From: Thermodesulfobacteriota bacterium
Lineage (GTDB): Bacteria > Desulfobacterota > SM23-61
Assembly: GCA_030018715.1 (NCBI GenBank)
Contig: JASEHN010000204.1
Span: forward strand, 1-5,837
Length of the DNA: 5,837 nucleotides
Direction of reading: 5' to 3'
This document shows positions 1 to 5,837 of this stretch, piece by piece. A program made the translations under genes and the position numbers. Each line of letters opens with the position of its first letter. Position 1 is the stretch's first letter. The notes under the pieces are model-generated. The model worked only from the letters and a program-made list of their open reading frames with translations. It was not told the DNA's origin and did not search any database.

Positions 1-319
1 CTAGTTCGTTGCAGCGATCCAGCAGCGGTAACACCTGCTCCTGTGTGGTCAGGCCGACCCGCTGACTGAGGATGAGGTGCGTCTCCAGTTCTTTGAGGCT
101 GCCCTGAGCCACCCTGAGGAATTGAATGTATTCCCGCGTGCCTTCCCGACCCCACCCTTCCGCGATGTTCGCCGGAATCGCCGAGGAAGCCCGACGAATC
201 TGCGAGGTCATTCCGAAGAGTTCCTCCTTCGGGTACTGCCTGGTGAACTGATAGCACTCCTGGGCCAGTTGCATCCCGTTCTGCCACACTTTGAGGTCCT
301 GATACGAGTTTACGCGCAT
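1..319 (-). CDS. S23/Avd-type four-helix-bundle protein, 3' end cut by window edge
   Basis: 106 residues are visible; the family is usually about 115-125 residues, so only the last 10-20 are missing. Family hallmarks are clear: YQDLKVWQ near the N-terminus (residues 6-13), FGMTSQIRRAS (35-45), IPANIAEGWGR (48-58) and an AQGSLKELET helix (71-80). The family comprises proteins encoded in intervening sequences of bacterial 23S rRNA and Avd, the accessory protein of diversity-generating retroelements; members form small, basic, nucleic-acid-binding helical bundles. No enzymatic function is known for stand-alone copies. The ATG at 319 is preceded by AAGGGAG four bases upstream. The gene begins about 45 bases after the methyltransferase homology ends, in a different frame, and its segment is richer in GC (about 59% over positions 1-300 against about 48% over 421-780). 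It is probably cargo of a small element inserted into the methyltransferase gene. Family assignment is secure; the mobile-element role is inference. Confidence 0.93.
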   Translation of the reverse strand, partial: MRVNSYQDLKVWQNGMQLAQECYQFTRQYPKEELFGMTSQIRRASSAIPANIAEGWGREGTREYIQFLRVAQGSLKELETHLILSQRVGLTTQEQVLPLLDRCNEL

Positions 320-330
320 AAATCTCCCTT
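320..330 (-). promoter_or_regulatory. Ribosome binding site of the S23-type gene
   Basis: AAGGGAG at 330-324 followed by ATTT and ATG. A second purine stretch (AAAGG) lies just upstream. This good Shine-Dalgarno supports independent translation of the S23 ORF from 319 rather than read-through from the methyltransferase frame. Confidence 0.7.
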
Positions 331-335
331 CCTTT

Positions 336-363
336 ATTCGCTACCTCCCTATTCGCCAATCGC
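336..363 (-). repeat. Three short GCGA(A/T)T repeats at the insert junction
   Basis: Read on the minus strand, GCGATT (363-358), GCGAAT (356-351) and GCGAAT (341-336) occur in a 28-base stretch, separated by 1 base and by 9 bases. They lie between the last methyltransferase-like residue and the S23 ribosome binding site. They may belong to the end of the inserted element. The unit is only six bases, so chance cannot be excluded from sequence alone. Confidence 0.5.
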
Positions 364-1811
364 TGCGCCTCATGGAGGCGCTCCGCGATGACTGGCTCCA
401 GAGCGGAATCGAGAAGGCAATTAATCAGGGAGGTGTGGGTATAATAAGACCCTGTGGTCTTTCGTTCTGATCCGGCTGCGACTTTTAAATCAAAAATAGA
501 AGCGCTGACATTAACTTCAGGATGGAGCTCGAGCAGGCTCTCATAAACACTTCCCAGTTCTTCGGTGCCCAGATTGCGATAATCCACCGGCCGCAGAAAT
601 TTTCTTTCCGCCGTATAACTCAGGTGGCGGACAGCCAAAAGCAGGGCGTCATTGGCCAGCTCACATCGATTTAGAGAAGATAAGGCTTCTTCGGAAAAAA
701 GAAAGCTTCCCAGGGGAGTAAGCGCCAAGGCTGATTCCCCTTCGGCTAAACAATGAAAGGTTTTTCTTAGCCCTTGCCAAAGGTCTCCATGTCGTGTGCC
801 CCGCAAACGACCGGCAAGTCTCCTCACGCGGGAAAGAGAATAATACTGCATGTACCTCTTCTTAGCCTCGGCAGGGGCATCCGGAAGCAGAAGGAGGCTG
901 CGGTCCTCGGCGACAAAGAGAAAAATCAAACGATAGACCAATCTGAGCAGTTGTTGATAAAGGTGCTGTGGTGTCAGCGTCCCTTTTTGAAGCTTGTCTC
1001 TAAGATCCTTATTGGCTGGATGGGCAAGGAAACCCTGGCCAAGGGTTTTGATTGCGTCTTCAACACCATTTCTGAGCTGGTCTAAGGCTCGGGTACCGCG
1101 TTTCTGCGATTCCTTGGACCAAAGCTCGAGCCAGCACTCCTCCGGCTTTTCCGCCTCTAATCGTGACTGGTGCAAGAGCAAGAAGAGGAGGATGAAGTCC
1201 GAATAGACTTCACCGTTCATCATAGCCTCGAGATCAAACTCCAGGAATGCCTGGCGGGTGAGGCTCAGGTTATCCCGTAGGATCCGAAGCCTCTGTCCGT
1301 TGGAGACAACGCCCCAAAGATGATTCTCTGACCTATTGAGAAGCTCCTGCACAAGGCTATGGGGGCTTAATCTTGCCGCTCCCGCCATCCCCGGGGTCCG
1401 GGTGTCCAAATCCTGACGGAAGCTAACCAGGTGGATGGGGGTATGGTTCCAGGAGTGGGAGACAGGATAGCTTTTTCCGCCGATTTCTTGCGCTTTGGAA
1501 GTCAGCAGCCTCCCATATCCAAGCTCCTGGAAGAGAACTAAGAGCCAGCGTTCACGGGTGAGGGTGGTACCGGCATCCGATGATGGGAGCTCTTCCGCTG
1601 CCTTGGAGAAAGTCTGCCAGGCGCCCGCACATCGGTTCCAAGCTCTATTAACTACTTCATTAATTTTTTCATTTTTTGAAAGGTGATAAGACTCCGGGGT
1701 GAGCCCTTCAAGCTGCCGGTCGCCATCGGCGAGGCGCTTAAGCAATTCTGCGGGCAGCAAGGCGCCTTCGGTTTTGATGGTTGTGAAGACTTCAAGATTT
1801 CTATGGCGCAT
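360..1811 (-). CDS. N-terminal half of a large Eco57I/PglX-like DNA adenine methyltransferase, interrupted by S23 element
   Basis: About 483 recognisable residues run without a stop from the ATG at 1811, ten bases after the helicase stop and six bases after AAGGGG. Residues 1-450 form the long N-terminal region of Eco57I/PglX-type methylases: WNRCAGAW (near 60), LVLFQELGYGR, a segment resembling the TNG-type motif of HsdR N-termini (WGVVSNGQRLRILRD, 166-180), and LGTEELGSVYESLLE (414-428). GSYYT (454-458) corresponds to motif X, followed by the usual helix LINCLLDSALEPVIAERL. The family normally continues with a SAM-binding DPACGSG-like motif and the catalytic NPP[YFW] motif, for a total often above 1000 residues; neither is present. 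Homology ends at about 363. The same frame happens to stay open to base 1, but those residues (SGPQSVAERDATG and onward) lie over the S23 gene and do not look methyltransferase-like. The family would methylate host DNA on adenine; in DISARM-like loci this is the DrmMI role. It is either interrupted, split, or restored at RNA level. Confidence 0.82.
365..381. repeat. Perfect 7-bp inverted repeat with 3-base loop
   Basis: GCGCCTC (381-375), CAT, then GAGGCGC (371-365) on the minus strand. It would form a compact GC-rich hairpin in DNA or RNA. It coincides with the last codons that still look methyltransferase-like (ERLHEAQ), immediately before the S23 segment. No U-run follows, so it is not a typical intrinsic terminator. 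It could mark an insertion or processing site, or simply be a codon-level coincidence. Confidence 0.6.
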
Positions 1812-1823
1812 CTCTCGCCCCTT
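1812..1823 (-). promoter_or_regulatory. Ribosome binding site of the methyltransferase gene, overlapping the helicase stop codon
   Basis: AAGGGG (1823-1818) shares its first two bases with the TAA stop (1824-1822) of the upstream helicase gene and sits six bases before the ATG at 1811. The arrangement suggests translational coupling and fixes the methyltransferase start. Confidence 0.75.
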
Positions 1824-4638
1824 AGACCAAGGGTAAAAATATGTAGATTCCCAGAACATCCGGCGGTACATGAGGCTCTATCTTGTAACGTAAACCGTGG
1901 AGACGAGCTGCTATCCTTACCCGGCGATGGGCTTCAAGAAGCTCTTCACCCCGTCTATGGGCCGTCTCTTCCAACTTGGGCTTGATGAACTCAAATCCCT
2001 CGATGACTTTGCTGACAAACTGGGCGGCCTGGTCAGGATTTATATTCGCGTCCGGTTTTATTTGGAGAAGGCTTTCGGTCAAATTCCCATCCAGCCATTC
2101 CGCGTTTTCGGGAGCTCCGCAAAAGCCCAATATTTGGCAATCCTCGGCCAACAGCGGGGTCTCCTGATTTTCTTTGACGGTGATAATGTGATACCGGAAG
2201 CGAATAAGGAGAAGAGTCGTTCTCTTTTCAACCTGCCTTGTCCGAATAACGCCGCAGCGCCTGGCCACCCCTTGAGCCAAAGGGTCAAGGGAGGTATTCA
2301 TAACATAAGAGGCCAGAGATTCGACCATAGGATGGGTCCGATTCAAATAGGTAACCCCGCTCTCGATTTGGGGGTCAAACCGCACATCGATACGATCAGG
2401 GGCGGCAATAACATCCTTCAAAGATCTGGGGATTTCAGATAGGTCCAGATGGGTTTTATTCTTACGGGGGGTTACAACCGCCCCATGGATCTGGAAGGCC
2501 TCGGTTACGAACCTGGAAACATCGGTGCTGGACCCGATTGCCCCCTGAACCGCTTCCACTTCTTTGGCCACTTCATCCACTTTTATGGATTCCTGGGCAA
2601 AAACAGTGCGCGATCGTCTTTCACGCGCTGTGGCATCGTCCCACTTGGCATGCAGGTCCTCACGCGTCTGGTGGAGAAAGTCGAAAGAAAATTGCCGGCT
2701 TCCTGCTTGCTCCTTTAACAGAAGGCCCTCAAAAATAGCCTCGATGACCATATTGGTATCCCCTGGGACCGGGACCGATATGCCCAGAGAACTGCGGATC
2801 TTTTTATGCTTGCGCAGGAGGACATCGAGAACAATTCCATCAATCTGATTATCCGTCCCATAGTAAGTGAGAACCCGAACTTTATCCCGGGACTGACCAA
2901 AACGGTCAACCCGTCCCTCCCTTTGCTCGTGGCGGGTGGGATTCCAGCTCAAGTCGTAATGCATAACGGCGTCAAAATGTTCCTGCAGGTTGATGCCCTC
3001 GCTCAAGCAGTCGGTACAAACCAGGACTCTCTTCTTCTTGGGGCTCTCAGCCAATTCGATTATCCTATCTTCACGTTCGGAAGGTGGAAGGGTCCCGGTC
3101 ACTGCGGCCACTTCGACATCAGGCAGGGCAGCCCGAAGCGCTTCAGCCACGTATTCAGCGGTTGGTATAAAGCGGCAAAAGAGGATCGGATGATACCCGT
3201 CATTAAGGAAATTTTTTACGTAGCCAATGGCCTTCTGGAGTTTAATATCCTTTTTCCCTTTGAGAGCATCCGCTTCCCTGGCCATTTCGAGTAAAAGCCG
3301 GCGATTCTGGCTGGATTTCGTATCGTTTTCCCCTGGGTCGCTGCCCGGGATCAAGTCCATCCCCTCAGTATCATCCTCAATATTCAGGTCCAGGACAGTT
3401 TGCCGGCCGATCTCGTCCGCCTCTTCGGTAGTTTCTGACTCGGCCGCACGCGCTCGATTGCGGAGGGTGGCGGCTGCCGCAGCCGGACTGCTCGCCAGGG
3501 ATCGCAGCAAGGCTAATGCCGACCACCAACGGACTCGCTGCCGATGTTGTCCTCCCTCTTTATCAGTAACTGTTTCCCGGGCATACTTCAGGACCCGGTC
3601 GAAAAGCTTTTTGTAATCTGACCCTTCCCCCAAGGCATAAGTCTCCTCGGCGTCCTCGCGGGCCGGGAAGGGGGTCTCTGCTTTCATGTAATGGCGAATA
3701 TCCGCCCGGCGGCGCATAACAAAATGGCCGGCAAGCCTTCTCCTATGATGCTCATTCTTGGGGCCGGTTAGATCCTCGGGCAAATCGCCGAAAGAAGGAT
3801 CAATGAATGCCAATAGGGATCGAAAAGCCTCCTCTTTGCCGCTATGGGGGGTCGCGGTAACCAGGATAAGATGACGACCGTGGTCTTTAGCCAGGCTTTG
3901 GACGAGTCGATGCCGCTGATGGCGGCTGCCGCGCTGCTCCTCTGCATAAGCACAGGTGTGGGCTTCATCGATAATGACCAGCTCCGGACAAGACCTGAGG
4001 AATTCATCCCTGCGCCGGTCGGATTTAATGTAATCCATGGAGACTATCACGTATGGGTAAAGATCAAACAGAGACTGGCCAACGCCACAAAAACGCTCCA
4101 ATTTGCTCACTGTGCTGGGAAGTACCAATTCAGCCTGGATGTGAAACTTATTTTGGAGTTCTGCCTGCCATTGCCCGGCGAGATGCGGAGGGCAGAGCAC
4201 TGCCAGACGCGTTACTTCACCCCGGTCCAGAAGTTCCCTGGCCACCAGACCGGCCTCGATCGTCTTACCGATTCCCACGTCATCAGCAATCAGGATACGC
4301 ACCGGGTCGAGTTTAAGCGCCATCAGGAGGGGAAGGATCTGGTAGGGCCTTGGTTCAACTCCGATTTTGGCAAAGGACCGAAAAGGCCCCGCGCTTGAGC
4401 GAAAGCCCAAACGGACGGCATCCCTGAGAAGGCGACAGGAACGAAAGTCGCCCACCTGGGTAGGATCGGGCAGGGAGAAGGTGGCCGGTTCAACCTGCTC
4501 CAGCGGAAGATAGATCCCGGTAACTTCGTCATCCGTCCCCCCTACAGGGCGGAGGACAAGGAGATCCTTTTGAGAATCAGGCAAAACGACCCATTCCCGC
4601 CCTCGGGTTCGAACCAAGGAACCTACTGCGAAATCCAT
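1822..4638 (-). CDS. drmD: SNF2/RapA-type DNA helicase, DrmD-like
   Basis: A complete 938-residue superfamily 2 ATPase. Motifs in order: Walker A DDVGIGKT (119-126), motif Ia region LCPPHLAGQW (148-157), DEAH box IIDEAH (222-227), motif III TATPH (261-265), motif IV-like ILFCRF (485-490), motif V CTDCLSEGINLQ (541-552) and motif VI REGRVDRFGQ (573-582). The DVG-GKTIEAG and GRVDRFGQ forms are typical of the RapA/SNF2 branch. An acidic, Ala-rich linker (about 384-445) separates the two RecA lobes; the roughly 350-residue C-terminal part has no motif I can name. The family uses ATP to translocate on double-stranded DNA. The N-terminus (MDFAVGSLVRTRGREWVVLP) and the neighbouring DUF1998 and methyltransferase genes point to DrmD of class 1 DISARM. 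The start at 4638 is preferred over the in-frame ATG at 4683 because AGGAG lies five bases before it and the additional 15 residues look non-conserved. All catalytic motifs are intact. Helicase family is certain; DrmD assignment is probable. Confidence 0.9.
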   Translation of the reverse strand: MDFAVGSLVRTRGREWVVLPDSQKDLLVLRPVGGTDDEVTGIYLPLEQVEPATFSLPDPTQVGDFRSCRLLRDAVRLGFRSSAGPFRSFAKIGVEPRPYQILPLLMALKLDPVRILIADDVGIGKTIEAGLVARELLDRGEVTRLAVLCPPHLAGQWQAELQNKFHIQAELVLPSTVSKLERFCGVGQSLFDLYPYVIVSMDYIKSDRRRDEFLRSCPELVIIDEAHTCAYAEEQRGSRHQRHRLVQSLAKDHGRHLILVTATPHSGKEEAFRSLLAFIDPSFGDLPEDLTGPKNEHHRRRLAGHFVMRRRADIRHYMKAETPFPAREDAEETYALGEGSDYKKLFDRVLKYARETVTDKEGGQHRQRVRWWSALALLRSLASSPAAAAATLRNRARAAESETTEEADEIGRQTVLDLNIEDDTEGMDLIPGSDPGENDTKSSQNRRLLLEMAREADALKGKKDIKLQKAIGYVKNFLNDGYHPILFCRFIPTAEYVAEALRAALPDVEVAAVTGTLPPSEREDRIIELAESPKKKRVLVCTDCLSEGINLQEHFDAVMHYDLSWNPTRHEQREGRVDRFGQSRDKVRVLTYYGTDNQIDGIVLDVLLRKHKKIRSSLGISVPVPGDTNMVIEAIFEGLLLKEQAGSRQFSFDFLHQTREDLHAKWDDATARERRSRTVFAQESIKVDEVAKEVEAVQGAIGSSTDVSRFVTEAFQIHGAVVTPRKNKTHLDLSEIPRSLKDVIAAPDRIDVRFDPQIESGVTYLNRTHPMVESLASYVMNTSLDPLAQGVARRCGVIRTRQVEKRTTLLLIRFRYHIITVKENQETPLLAEDCQILGFCGAPENAEWLDGNLTESLLQIKPDANINPDQAAQFVSKVIEGFEFIKPKLEETAHRRGEELLEAHRRVRIAARLHGLRYKIEPHVPPDVLGIYIFLPLV

Positions 4639-4648
4639 TTCTTCTCCT
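4639..4648 (-). promoter_or_regulatory. Ribosome binding site that decides the helicase start
   Basis: AGGAG at 4648-4644 with a five-base spacer (AAGAA) before the ATG at 4638. No comparable Shine-Dalgarno precedes the upstream in-frame ATG at 4683, which lies 18 bases after the stop of the previous gene. The 63-base gap (4639-4701) shows no terminator or clear promoter, consistent with co-transcription. Confidence 0.75.
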
Positions 4649-4701
4649 GAGAGATTCAGGTTTAAACGCCAAAAGCGGCCCAAAATTTCAAATGCTGATT
4701 T

Positions 4702-5837
4702 TTAAGTACCTTTGCTCAGGCCAAAGACATGGGGAAATTGGGCAATTTTTTCCCCCCAATCCTCCTCGTCTTCAAAGCGGATCACCGTGTACCCAAGATC
4801 CTCAAGGCAACTTGTCTGTTGGATATCGCGCTCTTTTCGCTCAGGATATTTATGGGGTGGGCCGTCTACGTAGACCACTACCAAATGGTCATCGTAAATG
4901 AAATCGGGCCGGGTTTTGCATTTTTCCATAAAAACCTGGGATCTCGAAGGCAGGTGCAAATTCTTATCAGCCAAATAACGGAGCCATCTTTTTTCCAACT
5001 CTGACTCCGATAGGTTCAGCAATCTCTGTAAATGCTCAGCCCGGGGGAGACTTCCCGGGGATACAGAAACACTGGCACGGGCGTAATCCAAGAGGATTTG
5101 GTTGATCGTTTTGCGGTCGAGCAGAGAATGGTCTCTTTGGTTACCGTAACTCAGCAGGCAATCATAACATGCTGCTTCGCAGTCATCCTTTGCCCGGGGT
5201 GCCTTTTTCCGATCCCCTCCAGTCGCTGGGTCAAAATGGCATAAATCAAGGGCTTGAACGGCAACTCTGGCAAAGGCATTGGGGTCCTCCAATAGCTGAC
5301 GTAAAACCCCAGCTCCTCCTTCAGCTGCCTCATAGAGAAGGATCACTTGTCGATTATCCATGCCGGGAAGAGGCTCGGCGGCCAGCTCATTATCTTCCAG
5401 CTGGAAACTGGCCTGAATGGCCTGTTTTAATGCTGACTGCAAAGAGGCCATCTGGTTTTCATCCAGCTTTTGGCCTGGTCTAAAGAGCAGGCAATTGCGA
5501 TGATCCTCTACAAAGGGGATGACCCTACTTGCGTTGGCGCTCATCGGATCCTGGTCATCTTCATCTCCCACGACCTCATTTCGTGCCCAGTAACCACGCT
5601 CAGTGTCCAATACGAATCCATACTGATTTTTATTCTTCCGTCTTGTCCATCCCAAGTTGATACGCCACAAAGTAGAGGATTGACAATAGGTTAGCGCCGC
5701 AATCTCTCCTTTTTCAGGGTGAATAAGGGTGGCGACCTGGCAGGAAGGCTTACCGCCTTGAATGCTGAATCGAACGCCGGTCTTGATTTCGTAGCCCATT
5801 CTGAGCCGTTCCTCTTCGTCGCAATTAATCCGGTCTC
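4702..5837 (-). CDS. DUF1998 (MrfA zinc-binding) protein with C-terminal Vsr/DUF559-like nuclease domain, 5' end cut by window edge
   Basis: The frame is open to the window edge. Twelve in-frame residues (DRINCDEEERLR) precede the ATG at 5799 and read as natural family sequence, so that ATG is internal and the gene begins outside. 377 residues are visible. Counting from the internal Met, a DUF1998/MZB region covers about 1-245, with YEAAEGGAGVLRQL (156-169) and four cysteines (C187, C207, C211, C214, in LCHF and CEAACYDC) suited to bind zinc as in the helicase MrfA. The C-terminal part (about 265-355) resembles DUF559/Vsr-type endonuclease folds: ESELEKRWL, RPDF (D299), VYVDGPPHK (D312, H316, K317), RD (D325) and a GYTVIRF strand (336-342). 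The part in view could be the end of a DrmB-type protein or of a larger SF2 helicase with a DUF1998 tail; the missing N-terminus would decide. It is first of the three visible operon genes, 63 bases before the SNF2 helicase. Likely role: DNA recognition or processing in a DISARM-like defence system. Confidence 0.85.
   Translation of the reverse strand, partial: DRINCDEEERLRMGYEIKTGVRFSIQGGKPSCQVATLIHPEKGEIAALTYCQSSTLWRINLGWTRRKNKNQYGFVLDTERGYWARNEVVGDEDDQDPMSANASRVIPFVEDHRNCLLFRPGQKLDENQMASLQSALKQAIQASFQLEDNELAAEPLPGMDNRQVILLYEAAEGGAGVLRQLLEDPNAFARVAVQALDLCHFDPATGGDRKKAPRAKDDCEAACYDCLLSYGNQRDHSLLDRKTINQILLDYARASVSVSPGSLPRAEHLQRLLNLSESELEKRWLRYLADKNLHLPSRSQVFMEKCKTRPDFIYDDHLVVVYVDGPPHKYPERKERDIQQTSCLEDLGYTVIRFEDEEDWGEKIAQFPHVFGLSKGT

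Noticed and set aside
1..319. 23S rRNA intervening sequence
   Set aside because: The flanking sequence codes for a methyltransferase, not rRNA, so the rRNA setting of classical S23 elements does not apply here.
365..381. Hairpin as intrinsic terminator
   Set aside because: The stem is only 7 bp and no T-run follows in either direction.
77..391. Plus-strand reading frame of 104 codons at the left end
   Set aside because: It is antisense to the S23 gene, whose protein matches a known family along its whole visible length; the plus-strand product is rich in Pro/Arg and resembles nothing.
320..420. Group II intron carrying the S23 ORF
   Set aside because: No GUGYG-type 5' end was seen, and only about 45 bases separate the methyltransferase homology from the S23 ORF, too few for the ribozyme domain I that should precede it.
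1..420. Diversity-generating retroelement with Avd
   Set aside because: No reverse transcriptase and no template/variable repeat pair are visible; the S23 protein alone is not enough to call one.
774..1985. Several plus-strand frames of 60-103 codons
   Set aside because: All are antisense to the methyltransferase frame, which is continuous and family-like; none has a convincing ribosome binding site or recognisable domain.
1897..4398. Plus-strand and alternative minus-strand frames across the helicase
   Set aside because: They are shadows of the 938-residue SNF2 helicase, whose motifs are all in one frame.
1681..5799. Sequencing frameshift or pseudogene in the helicase or DUF1998 gene
   Set aside because: Both frames are continuous with all expected motifs in order and proper ends.

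Overview
The window holds part of an accessory, defence-type gene cluster. All supportable genes lie on the minus strand and read from right to left: the C-terminal part of a DUF1998 (MrfA zinc-binding type) protein with a nuclease-like tail (5837 to 4702), a complete SNF2/RapA-type DNA helicase resembling DrmD of DISARM systems (4638 to 1822), and the N-terminal half of a large Eco57I/PglX-like DNA adenine methyltransferase (from 1811). The methyltransferase homology stops abruptly near 363. A partial S23/Avd-type four-helix-bundle gene (319 to 1) follows in another frame and runs off the window edge.

The three large genes are tightly spaced (63 and 10 bases between them), co-directional, and two have clear Shine-Dalgarno sequences, so an operon is likely. 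DUF1998 protein, SNF2 helicase and adenine methyltransferase together match the core content of class 1 DISARM phage defence (DrmB, DrmD, DrmMI families). In that system the methylase marks host DNA and the helicase-type proteins act against unmodified incoming DNA. The DrmA helicase and DrmC phospholipase-D genes are not visible here and may lie outside the window, so the system is called DISARM-like only.

The most interesting point is at the left end. The methyltransferase reads cleanly through its GSYYT motif and the helix after it. Before the expected SAM-binding motif I (DPACGSG-like) and the catalytic NPP[YFW] motif, the sequence changes to a higher-GC segment carrying its own ribosome binding site and an S23-family ORF. 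The junction has a perfect 7-bp inverted repeat and three GCGA(A/T)T repeats. This looks like an IVS-like S23 element inserted inside a defence methyltransferase gene. Whether the gene is broken, split into two polypeptides, or restored at RNA level cannot be decided without sequence to the left.

The organism is a bacterium with moderate GC (about 48% in the counted part of the methyltransferase gene, about 59% in the S23 segment) and standard Shine-Dalgarno use. Nothing in the window fixes the phylum. No rRNA, tRNA, CRISPR array, transposase or convincing terminator was seen, and the plus strand carries no credible gene.
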